From NCBI GenBank assembly GCA_964473255.1, contig CAYYOT010000074.1, forward strand, positions 1-20,939: DNA of 20,939 nt, given 5' to 3'. The stretch comes from Kuafuiihalomonas sp964473255. Its GTDB lineage: Bacteria > Myxococcota > Kuafuiibacteriia > Kuafuiibacteriales > Kuafuiibacteriaceae. Under the pieces are notes generated by a model. That model was not told where the DNA came from and ran no database searches. It saw nothing but the letters and a program-made list of their open reading frames with translations. Of this stretch, positions 13,573-20,939 are shown piece after piece. The translations under genes were made by a program, and so were the position numbers. Each line of letters begins with the position of its first letter. Positions within the stretch are counted from its first letter, which is position 1.

Positions 13573-14723
13573 CAAGCGCCATGACGACCATCGGCATGAT
13601 CATCAATCAGGGCCTCTCGGCGGGAGCAGCCGACGAGCTCTCCGTCGGGCCGCCGAAGGCCGGGCCGCACGACGCCGCCGCTCGAATCTACGACCCCCTC
13701 GTCAATCCCTTCGTCGAGGATGGCGCCGTCCTGCCGGGTCCGCGGGCCACGACGCCGCAGGCTCTCTTCGAGCAGCTGGAGGGCGGACTCCTCGACGCCG
13801 TGCGAGATGCTCTCGACGGCCCCGCGTGGTCGTATCCGTCTCTCGCCGAGCTGTTCGACCGATGGTCGGACGGCGATCCGGCGGGTCGGGCTCCCGTGAT
13901 CGGAAATCATCATGAGCCGGGAAGCGAAACCTGGTTCGAAGTCGGGCAGCGAACCGGATGGTGGGTCTCGATACCGATGAGTGACCTCGTGGTTCTCGCG
14001 CGCGAGGAAGAGCTGCTCCTGAAAGACCCTTCCGTCCCACCGGGCGAGGAGCTGGGCACTCTTGGCCGACCAAAGACCGCCAACCAGGCCGCAGCCCAGG
14101 CGATCATGCAGGGGCTCGCAGAGGCGAACGAGGTTCTTCAGCGGGCTTTCTTGGCCGACGCCACGGTAGAGCAGATGGAGGTCCTTCACGCGACTGCGAC
14201 CCACGCACGACGACTGGAGGTTCACGTGGGTTCCGAGGAAGCGAACGCGGAAGCCGTGGAGGCGGACAACGACCGCGCGCTCGGGGCCGGTCGTCCGTCC
14301 GTGGCCGCGCAGATGTTCTGGCTTCATCTGCGGGCCGGCGACAAGGACTTCTCCTTCGGCAACATCCTGCAGATGCTTCCGTTTTCGACGGAGAAGGCAG
14401 CGGCCTTTTCCGACGATGACCGAATGGCTCTCCAGATCGCCGCCACGACCGACGAGATGATGGTGAGGCTCCGAGAGGTTGCGCAGAGTCTGGACCTCGA
14501 CATCTACGACACCGACGCTCGACTCAAGCACGACGCCGCGGCGGCCGTGAGTCGCTTCCAGCGAGACAACGCCATGCACTTCGTCCGCCTGGGCATGATG
14601 AGCGGCGCGACGGACTGGCTGTCCGAGCTCACCACGCTGAGCCAGCACCTCATCGACGCAGCTCTCGAGGACCCATCGGTGCTCCGGGATCGACTCGGAC
14701 CGCCCGAGGTCAAAGAGCCGTGA
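13569..14723 (+). CDS. unknown T3SS-operon protein
   Basis: 384 residues from TTG 13569 (overlapping the previous stop as TTGA), or 380 from the ATG at 13581; the ATG lies just four codons in and either could be used. No Shine-Dalgarno is visible. There are no signal peptide or membrane segments. The N-terminal 60 residues are Gly/Pro/Ala-rich and look disordered; 63-105 are helical. A short aromatic segment (TGWWVSIPMSDLVVL, 129-143) is followed by long helices (170-240 and 285-365) with acidic and Ala-rich faces. I do not recognise a family. From its place in a secretion operon two or three genes ahead of sctV, and its length, a gatekeeper (SctW-like) or needle-tip protein is conceivable, but I see no HrpJ/InvE-type motif to support it. 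Confidence 0.75.
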   Translation: MTSAMTTIGMIINQGLSAGAADELSVGPPKAGPHDAAARIYDPLVNPFVEDGAVLPGPRATTPQALFEQLEGGLLDAVRDALDGPAWSYPSLAELFDRWSDGDPAGRAPVIGNHHEPGSETWFEVGQRTGWWVSIPMSDLVVLAREEELLLKDPSVPPGEELGTLGRPKTANQAAAQAIMQGLAEANEVLQRAFLADATVEQMEVLHATATHARRLEVHVGSEEANAEAVEADNDRALGAGRPSVAAQMFWLHLRAGDKDFSFGNILQMLPFSTEKAAAFSDDDRMALQIAATTDEMMVRLREVAQSLDLDIYDTDARLKHDAAAAVSRFQRDNAMHFVRLGMMSGATDWLSELTTLSQHLIDAALEDPSVLRDRLGPPEVKEP

Positions 14724-15127
14724 GTGATGGTCCATCATTCTTCCCGACGGCCGACGCCGCTCTGCTCGACCGCCTCCGACTCAACGCCGATCGGGCAGCC
14801 ATCGACCCCGGCCGTGCGCCTCGGGTGGTTCGACCGGAGCACCTGGACCTGCCCGCCGACCTCTGGCGTCGGTTCTCCGTGGTCGGATCCGAAGACGAGC
14901 TTCGGGTACCGTTTGCGCCGGAGGTGTCCCGGCCCGGAAAGGTCGACGAATGGAGCGCCTTGAATCGAGCGGCCAGCGCCGTCTCCCGACAGACGGAGTG
15001 GCGGCCTCCCGTCGAAGTGGAGCGCATGGCCCGACTCCTTCGAGCGTTGGTGACCCTGGCCAGCCATGTCCGCCAGCGACAGGCGGCCGCGAGCTCGGAG
15101 CCGCGCGCGAGCCGCTCCCCCGGTTGA
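14720..15127 (+). CDS. small unknown protein, SctX-like by position
   Basis: 135 residues from GTG 14720, which overlaps the previous stop (GTGA) and is preceded by GAGGT at 14706-14710 with a 9-nt spacer. The product has a disordered-looking N-terminus (SDGPSFFPTADAALLDRL), a Pro-rich middle (HLDLPADLW) and C-terminal helices (EWSALNRAASAV; EVERMARLLRALVTLASHV). I recognise no family by sequence. In Ysc-type systems a ~120-residue secreted protein, SctX (YscX), is encoded immediately before its TPR-like chaperone SctY and the export gate SctV; this gene has the same place, size and general layout. That assignment rests on gene order only. Confidence 0.7.
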   Translation: MSDGPSFFPTADAALLDRLRLNADRAAIDPGRAPRVVRPEHLDLPADLWRRFSVVGSEDELRVPFAPEVSRPGKVDEWSALNRAASAVSRQTEWRPPVEVERMARLLRALVTLASHVRQRQAAASSEPRASRSPG

Positions 15128-15510
15128 CGCACGACGAGGCGATGGCGGTCGCGCGACTCGCTCGCCGATACCTGCGGCTGGGGACGGCGCCGGCGGCCCA
15201 TGTCCTGCTGGAAGGCCTGGTTCGCGTGGCTGCGCAGGAACCGTACGCGTGGCTCGCGCTCGGGCTGGCTCGGGACCGCATGTCGGATGCCGCGGGAGCC
15301 GCCGCTGCCTACGGACGGGCGAGCGAACTCTCGCCTCGTGATCCGCGCGCGCCCTTGAACCTGGCCGAGATGTACGCCGTCATCGGTGACCGTCATCGAG
15401 CGACCCAGCTCTTGCAGCAGGCGACGGACCTCGCTCGTCGATCGAGCGACCGAGCTCTCCTCCGTCGGGCCGAGGCGTTGTCTCGCCTGATCACACGACC
15501 GCAGCGATGA
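15124..15510 (+). CDS. TPR protein, probable T3SS chaperone (SctY/SycD-like)
   Basis: 128 residues from TTG 15124, which overlaps the previous stop (TTGA); ATG 15142 would remove six residues. An ATG at 14950 in the same frame would overlap the previous gene by 178 bp and gives a poor-quality N-terminus, so I reject it. The product is three tetratricopeptide-like helical hairpins: about 6-37 (ARLARRYLRLGTAPAAHVLL), 39-71 (YAWLALGLARDRMSDAAGAA then AAYGRASELSPRDP) and 73-106 (APLNLAEMYAVIGDRHRATQ). Small three-TPR proteins are the standard form of T3SS class II chaperones (SycD/LcrH) and of SctY. Its stop overlaps the sctV start (ATGA at 15507), which favours a SctY-like role. Confidence 0.8.
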   Translation: MTHDEAMAVARLARRYLRLGTAPAAHVLLEGLVRVAAQEPYAWLALGLARDRMSDAAGAAAAYGRASELSPRDPRAPLNLAEMYAVIGDRHRATQLLQQATDLARRSSDRALLRRAEALSRLITRPQR

Positions 15511-17642
15511 CTCTCGACCGCTGGGCATCGTCGCTCGGGCGCCACCCGGACGCGATATTCGCCGTGCTCGTGGGGGCGATCCTCGCCCTGCTGATCGTGC
15601 CGCTCCCTCCGGTCGTTCTCGACGTGCTGGTGGCCATGAACCTCGCGTTCGCGACACTCATCCTCGTCGTCGTCTTGCTCGCCGAGCGCCCTTTGGCGCT
15701 GTCGACGTTTCCCAGTCTCCTGCTCGTCACGACGCTCTATCGATTGGCTCTCAATGTTTCGACCACCCGGATGATCTTGAGCCGCCAGAGTGGCGGTCAG
15801 GTGGTGGAAGCCTTCGGTCGATTCGTGGTCGGCGGAGACGTGATCATCGGGCTGGTCGTATTCTTGGTCGTCACGCTCGTCCAGCTGCTCGTCATCGGCA
15901 AGGGGGCGGGGCGGGTGGCCGAGGTCGGGGCGCGCTTCACGCTCGACGCACTGCCCGGACGCCAGATGACGATCGATGCCTCGGTGCGATCGGGCGCGCT
16001 GACCGAAGCCGAAGCCGAGGCTCGACGGCGGGATCTACAGCGCGAATCCCAGTTTCATGGGGCCATGGACGGCGCCATGAAGTTCGTGAAGGGTGATGCG
16101 GTCGCCGGATTGGTGATCACCGGGCTCAATCTCGGGGCGGGCATGACGCTCGGTGTGCTCCGGCACGGTGCCACATTCGAAGAAGCGGTGGAGCGGTACG
16201 CCGTGCTGACGGTGGGTGATGGACTCGTGTCCCAGCTACCGGCTCTGGTCATCACACTGGCGGCCGGAGTCTTGGCGACCCGGGTGGCGACCGATGGCCC
16301 GCGAGGCGACCTCGGACCGGCCCTCGGTCGAGAGCTCCTGGGGCAGCCGAAGGCGCTGGCGATCACCGCTGCCTTCTGTTTCGGGCTGGCGGTGGTTCCC
16401 GGCGTTCCCGCGGCTCCGTTCATCGTGTTGGCGGCCGCTCTCGGAGCCGGTGCCTTTCTGCACGGCCGACCGGCGCCGGCCCGCCAGACCCGAGAGGCCT
16501 TGGAACAGCGGGTGGAGACCGCGCGGGTTCAGCGTGCCGAGGTGGATCACCTCGCGCCGGCGGTGGCGGAACTGGCGCTCGAGATCGAAGCGGCGCTCGC
16601 GGAAGCGCTCGAAATCGACTCGGCTCGCCCGGCAACATCGGAGCTGGTCGGTGACCTGCTGCCCCAGCTCCGGAATGCCATCTTCCGCGAGACGGGAGTG
16701 CGGGTGCCGGGGATCGCGATTCGTCCACGTGCCCCCGGGCTGGCTCCCGGGCAAATGGTGGTTCGCCTGCGGGAGGTCCCGGCACGTCGCGCAGTGCTGA
16801 ACCCAGAGCGGATGCTGGTCGCCGAACCGCCCCTGCGCCTGCAGCGATTGGGCATCGCCGCCGAGCCCATCGACCACCCCGTCCATGGAGCCACGGTGAG
16901 TTCGGTCCATGCCGCCGACCACGACGCTCTGGTGGACGCTGGCTGTACGTGCTGGACCCTGGGTGGCATCGTGGCTCTCCACTTGGCTCGAGTCATTCGT
17001 GATCACCTGGATGCGTTCGTCGGTCTTCATGAGACCAACCAGATGCTCGAAGGCTTGCGACAGCTGTACCCGACGCTCGTCGACGATGTCGTGCCGGAAG
17101 CGATCACGACCGCCGAACTCGCCGAGGTCCTCAAGCGGCTCGTGACTGAACGCGTCCCCATTCGCGACCTCAAGACGATCTTGGATACGGTCTCGTCGCT
17201 ACGACACCAAGACCTGGGCATCGACGGCCGGGCTGACCGCGTACGGGTCGCGTTGTCGGCACAGATCGTCCATCAGTGTTCGAACGGGATGGACGTTCTG
17301 GGGGCCGTGCTCGTGGGGGAGGATCTCGAGGAACGGCTGCGCTCGCTCTTCGACGGATCGGATCCGCGAGCGGTTGAGGTCGGTAGTCGGGTCGTCACGT
17401 GCGTCGCCGAGTCCATGAAGCCTCTGAACGAAGCCGGGGCTCGAGCGGTGCTCCTCACGAGCGCCGACGTTCGTCGGCCGCTATGGCGGCTGCTTCAGCC
17501 GTCCATCCCCGAACTTGCGGTACTCTCCTATCCCGAGCTGCCACCGCGGCTCTCCGTCCAACCTGTTGCGCGTCTTACCCTCGACGATCTCAAACTGGCG
17601 GCGGAGCCTCCTCCGATGCTGGAGTCGGCCAACGCGAGCTAA
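15507..17642 (+). CDS. sctV: type III secretion export-gate protein SctV
   Basis: 711-residue member of the FlhA/SctV (FHIPEP) family, which forms a nonameric ring at the base of the type III export apparatus and receives chaperone-substrate complexes. The N-terminal half has about eight membrane segments (for example 16-36, 40-60, 112-132, 198-218, 240-256 and 286-322). The FHIPEP signature is GRVAEVGARFTLDALPGRQ with MTIDASVRSG following (residues 135-163). The C-terminal half is the soluble substrate-binding domain, with conserved blocks ALHLARVIRDHLDAFVG, LYPTLVDDVVPE and VPIRDLKTILDTVSS. RFTLDALPG with Thr is closer to SctV (YscV/InvA) than to FlhA, and no flagellar genes are nearby. It is last in the overlapping operon; its final 53 bp overlap the convergent symporter gene. 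Confidence 0.92.
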   Translation: MTLDRWASSLGRHPDAIFAVLVGAILALLIVPLPPVVLDVLVAMNLAFATLILVVVLLAERPLALSTFPSLLLVTTLYRLALNVSTTRMILSRQSGGQVVEAFGRFVVGGDVIIGLVVFLVVTLVQLLVIGKGAGRVAEVGARFTLDALPGRQMTIDASVRSGALTEAEAEARRRDLQRESQFHGAMDGAMKFVKGDAVAGLVITGLNLGAGMTLGVLRHGATFEEAVERYAVLTVGDGLVSQLPALVITLAAGVLATRVATDGPRGDLGPALGRELLGQPKALAITAAFCFGLAVVPGVPAAPFIVLAAALGAGAFLHGRPAPARQTREALEQRVETARVQRAEVDHLAPAVAELALEIEAALAEALEIDSARPATSELVGDLLPQLRNAIFRETGVRVPGIAIRPRAPGLAPGQMVVRLREVPARRAVLNPERMLVAEPPLRLQRLGIAAEPIDHPVHGATVSSVHAADHDALVDAGCTCWTLGGIVALHLARVIRDHLDAFVGLHETNQMLEGLRQLYPTLVDDVVPEAITTAELAEVLKRLVTERVPIRDLKTILDTVSSLRHQDLGIDGRADRVRVALSAQIVHQCSNGMDVLGAVLVGEDLEERLRSLFDGSDPRAVEVGSRVVTCVAESMKPLNEAGARAVLLTSADVRRPLWRLLQPSIPELAVLSYPELPPRLSVQPVARLTLDDLKLAAEPPPMLESANAS

Positions 17643-19044
17643 TGATGAAGATGGCCAGTGCCGCGAGCACGAAAGACACGAGGCGAGCGTGCAGCACGGC
17701 GTTGAGCGCGGGGAGCGATGACCATCCCACGGTGACGGCTGCGCCGGTGATCATCCCCGCGAGGACGCCGGCGCCCGTCGTCCTCTTCCAGTGGAGTGTG
17801 AAGAGAACCGCCGGGCCGAAGGATGAACCGAGCCCACTCCAGGCGTAGCTGACGAGCTGGAAGATGAGTTTTCCGCTGGTCAGGGCGAGCACGAAGCCTC
17901 CGAAACCCAGCAGCAGAGTGACCATGCGGCTGAGCGCCACCAGGCGTCGAGCGTCGAGCTTCAGACCCAGTCCACGGTGAAGCAGATCTTCGGCCACGGC
18001 CGAGGTACCGACGAGCAGCTGGCTGTCCGCGGTACTCATCATCGCGGCGATGGCCCCGGAGATGAAGATACCCGCGAGCCACCCGGGCAACAGATCGATC
18101 GCCATCAGCGGCATCAGCTGCTCGGGGTCGGGCGACGCCGGGTCGGGGATGTTCGGAACGTCGTACAGACGTGCTCCGACGAGCCCGATCACCATTGCTC
18201 CAGTGAAAGCCGGAATGGCCCACGCCATCGCAACTCGACGGGCGGTGCGGATCGATTCCGGCCGACCGATCGACATGAAGCGCGTAATCGTGTGGGGCTG
18301 ACCGGTGTAGCCGAAGCCCCAGCTCAGACCGCTGACGACGGCGGCGACCGCCGCGCCTCCGGTGGCGCCGCCGGACCAGGACCACACGGTGCTCGAGGGC
18401 TCGAACAGGGTGGCCTCCGGCCGGTGACTCAGTTCATACAGTCCGACTACCGGGAGGATGACCAAGGTGCCGATCATGATGAAGGCCTGCAGGAGGTCGG
18501 TCCACGCCACGGCGACGAATCCACCGAGCATCGTGTAGGCCACGATGATCGTGGCCCCGATCACGACACCCCAAAGCGGTTCGATGTCGAAGGTCTGTTT
18601 GAGCACCGTGCCGGCGCCGCTGAACTGGGCTGCGAGATAGAACGCGTAGAAGAAGATGATGATCAGCGTAGCCACGATGCGGATCGCGTTGGCCTGGTCC
18701 CCGAAGCGCCGAGCGAAGTATTCGGGAAGCGTCAGGGCACCCAGCCGCTCCGTTTCCCGTCGGAGACCTTCGGCCACCGTCCACCATGCCAATGCGATAC
18801 CGCAGACGCATCCGAGCGCGGTCCAGGTCTCGACGAGTCCCACCGTCGCCGCGGCTGCGGGAAGGCCCAAGAGGAGCCACGCCGACTCGCCGCTCGCGCG
18901 CTCGGAAAAGGTGGCAACCCAAACGTTCAGGCGTCGACCGGCCAAGAGAAAGTCTTCTTGCGTCTGGGTCAGACGGTAGGTGATGGCCCCGGCTACCAGG
19001 ACGATGACCAGGTAAACGATGAATCCGACGACGATGGCGTTCAC
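17590..19044 (-). CDS. putP: SSS-family sodium/solute symporter, PutP-like
   Basis: Predicted 484-residue inner-membrane symporter with 12-13 hydrophobic segments. The best match is the sodium/proline symporter group of the SSS family: TQEDFLLAGRRLNVW near the N-terminus, SAWLLLGLPAAAATVGLVETW (about 54-74), GALTLPEYFARRFGD (about 102-116), GYTGQPHTITRFMSI (TM6/7 region) and SGAIAAMMSTADSQLLV (TM8, with the Na+-site serine/threonine region). At the N-terminal sodium site the expected Ser-Asp-x-Ser of E. coli PutP (Asp55) reads SGES here, so cation or substrate preference may differ. The start is GTG at 19044. The 3' end overlaps sctV by 53 bp on the other strand. Proline is the likeliest substrate but not proven. 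Confidence 0.85.
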   Translation of the reverse strand: MNAIVVGFIVYLVIVLVAGAITYRLTQTQEDFLLAGRRLNVWVATFSERASGESAWLLLGLPAAAATVGLVETWTALGCVCGIALAWWTVAEGLRRETERLGALTLPEYFARRFGDQANAIRIVATLIIIFFYAFYLAAQFSGAGTVLKQTFDIEPLWGVVIGATIIVAYTMLGGFVAVAWTDLLQAFIMIGTLVILPVVGLYELSHRPEATLFEPSSTVWSWSGGATGGAAVAAVVSGLSWGFGYTGQPHTITRFMSIGRPESIRTARRVAMAWAIPAFTGAMVIGLVGARLYDVPNIPDPASPDPEQLMPLMAIDLLPGWLAGIFISGAIAAMMSTADSQLLVGTSAVAEDLLHRGLGLKLDARRLVALSRMVTLLLGFGGFVLALTSGKLIFQLVSYAWSGLGSSFGPAVLFTLHWKRTTGAGVLAGMITGAAVTVGWSSLPALNAVLHARLVSFVLAALAIFIISSRWPTPASEEAPPPV

Positions 19045-19139
19045 GATGGGCGCTCGCGTTCGGCGCTACTGGCAGCGCGCCTCAGAGTCCATGGGTAGTT
19101 GTAGTGGGCCTGGTTGATGCGCCGTGTTAGGCAGCCTGC
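19045..19139. other. short divergent intergenic region
   Basis: 95 bp between the divergent symporter and AAA-ATPase starts. It must hold at least one promoter. A TTGTAG (19099-19104) and a TGTTAG (19125-19130) are present but spaced 20 bp apart, longer than the usual 16-18, so I do not call a promoter. No terminator or repeat is seen. Confidence 0.4.
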
Positions 19140-19976
19140 ATGCCCAGGACGGAGTGGACTGGAACAGAGGACTATATCTCGTCCGAGGAGTTGAGCCGCA
19201 TCGTCAACGTCGCGCTGCTCCTGGAACGTCCGCTTCTCGTCAAAGGAGAGCCGGGGACGGGAAAGACGTTGCTCGCCGAGTCGGTCGCATCCGGCTTGGG
19301 GCTGGAGTTGATCACGTGGCACGTCAAGAGCACGACCAAGGCGAAAGACGGACTGTACGTCTACGACACCGTTCAGCGGCTCTACGACAGTCGATTCCAC
19401 GACCACGACGTGTCCGACATCCGACAGTACATCCGCCTGGGACCGCTCGGTCGGGCCTTTTCGGCCGACCAGCAGGTCGTGCTTCTGATCGACGAAGTCG
19501 ACAAGGCCGACCTCGAGTTTCCGAACGACCTTCTGCACGAGCTGGACGCGATGCGCTTCGTGATTTCGGAAACCGCGGAGGAGGTCGTGGCCAGGCATCG
19601 CCCGGCGGTGATCATCACGTCGAACTCGGAGAAGGAGCTGCCCGACGCATTCCTGCGTCGAGCCATCTTCCACTACATCGAGTTCCCTGGTCGTGACCTC
19701 ATGGCCGAGATCGTGCAGACGCACTATCCCGACCTTCCGGCCAAGCTCTTGAATTCCGCTCTCGACGCCTTCTATCGGCTGCGTGAAGTCGACGGGGTGC
19801 GGAAGCGGCCGTCCACCAGTGAACTGATCGACTGGATGGGGGCCCTCTTGGCCCACGGCGTGACCCCCGAGTCACTGGACCGGGAAGTCCCCTTCTTGGG
19901 GGTGCTTCTGAAGCGGGAGCAGGATGTCGAGACGACGATCCGCCGTCTCGCGTCCGAGGGGCGTCGGCGGCGATGA
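19140..19976 (+). CDS. MoxR-type AAA+ ATPase
   Basis: Predicted 278-residue cytoplasmic ATPase. Walker A is GEPGTGKT (residues 36-43) and Walker B is VVLLIDEVDKAD (113-124). The sensor 1 region is AVIITSNSEKELPDAFLRRAIFHYIEFP (about 155-182), containing the arginine pair expected at the subunit interface; the lid domain follows, ending in a basic RRRR tail. MoxR proteins act as chaperone-like motors that mature or insert cofactors into partner proteins, usually with a VWA-domain partner encoded next door. Here the stop overlaps the start of such a gene (ATGA at 19973), so the pair is coupled. The client protein is not in the window. Confidence 0.9.
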   Translation: MPRTEWTGTEDYISSEELSRIVNVALLLERPLLVKGEPGTGKTLLAESVASGLGLELITWHVKSTTKAKDGLYVYDTVQRLYDSRFHDHDVSDIRQYIRLGPLGRAFSADQQVVLLIDEVDKADLEFPNDLLHELDAMRFVISETAEEVVARHRPAVIITSNSEKELPDAFLRRAIFHYIEFPGRDLMAEIVQTHYPDLPAKLLNSALDAFYRLREVDGVRKRPSTSELIDWMGALLAHGVTPESLDREVPFLGVLLKREQDVETTIRRLASEGRRRR

Positions 19977-20939
19977 CGCAGGCGCTCCTTCCCTTCGCTG
20001 CACTATTCTATGGCCTGCGCGAAGCGGGGTTGCGCGTCGTACCCGCGGACTGGCTCGGGCTCATGGAAGCTCTCCATCGAGGCGCCGTCGCTCCGTCTTT
20101 GACCGATTTCTACCGGGTGAGCCGGGCGCTCCTCGTGAAGAACGAAGCCCACTTCGATACCTTCGACGAGGTCTTTCTGGCGGTGTCCGGCGAGGGAGAG
20201 ATGCCGGCCGCCGAGCTGGCCGAGGTCCTCGAATGGTTGCGTCATGCCGCGGAGCCCAGCTGGACCTCCGAGCAGCTCGCCGGCCTGGAGGAGCTTCCGC
20301 TCGAAGAACTCCGTCGCCGATTCGAAGACCGTCTCGAGGAGCAGACGGAGCGCCACGACGGCGGTCCTCGCTGGATCGGAACCGGAGGAACTTCGCCTTT
20401 CGGGCACGGAGGCGCGCACCCTTCCGGTCTCCGGATCGGCGGGCCCGGCGGCGGTCGTTCGGCCGTGCAGATCGCCGGGGCCCGTCACTTTCGGAGCTAC
20501 CGAAACGACCGGATCCTCGACGACCGGAGCATCGCGGTGGCCCTGAAGCGCCTGCGAAAGCTGACCAAGCGCCACGAAGAGCTCGAGCTCGACATCGACG
20601 GCACCATCGACGAGACGTGCCGAAACGCCGGCGAGCTGTCGCTCGAGTTCGCTCCGCCCCGCAAGAACGAAGCGCGAGTGCTCCTCTTGATGGACGTCGG
20701 GGGGAGCATGGACCCCTACGCGGACCTCGTCGACCGTCTCTTCTCCGCGGCCCACGGACTTCAGCACTGGAAAAGTTTCGAGGCTTTCGCCTTCCACAAT
20801 TGCGTGTACGAGCAGCTCGATGCGGCCCGACCCGATGCCGACGCCATCGCGACCGCCGACCTTCTGGCCAGTTGGCCGGCCAGCTCCTTCTTGATCGTCG
20901 TGGGCGATGCATCGATGGCTCCCACCGAGCTCATCGATG
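19973..20939 (+). CDS. VWA-domain (CoxE-like) protein, 3' end outside window
   Basis: 322 residues are visible from ATG 19973, with no stop before the window end. The N-terminal ~130 residues are helical and acidic. A Gly-rich linker (GTGGTSPFGHGGAHPSGLRI, about 136-155) precedes a basic helical stretch (170-205). The VWA domain starts near residue 233 with VLLLMDVGGSMDPYADL, giving the MIDAS triad start Asp241-x-Gly-x-Ser245, and a later GDASM (311-315) likely carries the last metal-loop aspartate. DVGGSMDP is typical of the CoxE-like group that pairs with MoxR ATPases. Overlap with the preceding ATPase gene (ATGA) supports a two-component chaperone unit. The C-terminus is missing only because of the window edge. 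Confidence 0.9.
   Translation, partial: MTQALLPFAALFYGLREAGLRVVPADWLGLMEALHRGAVAPSLTDFYRVSRALLVKNEAHFDTFDEVFLAVSGEGEMPAAELAEVLEWLRHAAEPSWTSEQLAGLEELPLEELRRRFEDRLEEQTERHDGGPRWIGTGGTSPFGHGGAHPSGLRIGGPGGGRSAVQIAGARHFRSYRNDRILDDRSIAVALKRLRKLTKRHEELELDIDGTIDETCRNAGELSLEFAPPRKNEARVLLLMDVGGSMDPYADLVDRLFSAAHGLQHWKSFEAFAFHNCVYEQLDAARPDADAIATADLLASWPASSFLIVVGDASMAPTELID

Noticed and set aside
13515..14738. 407-codon minus-strand ORF
   Set aside because: It is antisense to the second T3SS-operon gene, with no recognisable motifs and shadow composition (His/Arg/Leu-rich).
14950..15123. Early ATG for the TPR protein
   Set aside because: It would overlap the preceding gene by 178 bp and add non-helical Arg/Pro/Gly-rich sequence; the TTGA junction fits the operon pattern.
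17977..19098. 373-codon plus-strand ORF
   Set aside because: It is antisense to the symporter; highly charged and lacking hydrophobic core segments.
19099..19130. TTGTAG...TGTTAG as a promoter for the AAA ATPase
   Set aside because: The 20-bp spacing and weak match make it no better than chance.

Overview
This is a GC-rich, densely packed bacterial window. Most neighbouring genes share bases at stop/start junctions (ATGA, GTGA, TTGA), and recognisable Shine-Dalgarno sequences are rare. The gene mix fits a Gram-negative, probably a Myxococcota/deltaproteobacterial-type organism: an Omp85-type outer-membrane barrel, a GH57 glucan branching enzyme, RF3, a class II fumarase and a type III secretion export gate. 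That placement is an inference from gene content and composition, because no rRNA or other marker is present. I saw no tRNA, rRNA, CRISPR array, transposase or phage gene.

Layout. (1) 1-4493, plus strand, a tightly overlapping series: the 3' end of a repeat-containing protein gene, a GH57 1,4-alpha-glucan branching enzyme, a calcineurin-type metallophosphoesterase, and a POTRA/beta-barrel outer-membrane protein. (2) 4512-8888, minus strand: prfC (RF3), a class V PLP aminotransferase of the isopenicillin-N-epimerase type, and an AbgT-family transporter. (3) 8889-9224: a divergent intergenic region that contains a 33-codon membrane-peptide ORF (minus, 8944-9045) with a strong Shine-Dalgarno, plus several small dyads. 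(4) 9225-11299, plus: fumC overlapping a small SAM-dependent methyltransferase. (5) 11257-17642: a type III secretion segment. On the plus strand five genes are chained by four consecutive NTGA overlaps and end in sctV, the export-gate protein. The first has a C-terminus resembling the T3SS needle subunit on a roughly 250-residue extension, and the gene before sctV encodes a TPR chaperone-like protein. An Ala/Gly-rich unknown gene with a (Asn-Pro-Asp/Thr)n linker is transcribed divergently. (6) 17590-19044, minus: an SSS-family (PutP-like) sodium symporter whose 3' end overlaps sctV. (7) 19140-20939, plus: a MoxR-type AAA ATPase overlapping a VWA-domain (CoxE-like) gene cut off by the window end.

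The part most likely to be under-described is region 5. Next to a clearly recognisable export gate sit four short or unfamiliar proteins in an order that recalls sctX-sctY-sctV of Ysc-type systems, with a candidate giant needle-like protein at the head of the operon. The other core T3SS genes (ATPase, rings, SctR/S/T/U) are not in this window, so whether the system is complete cannot be judged here.
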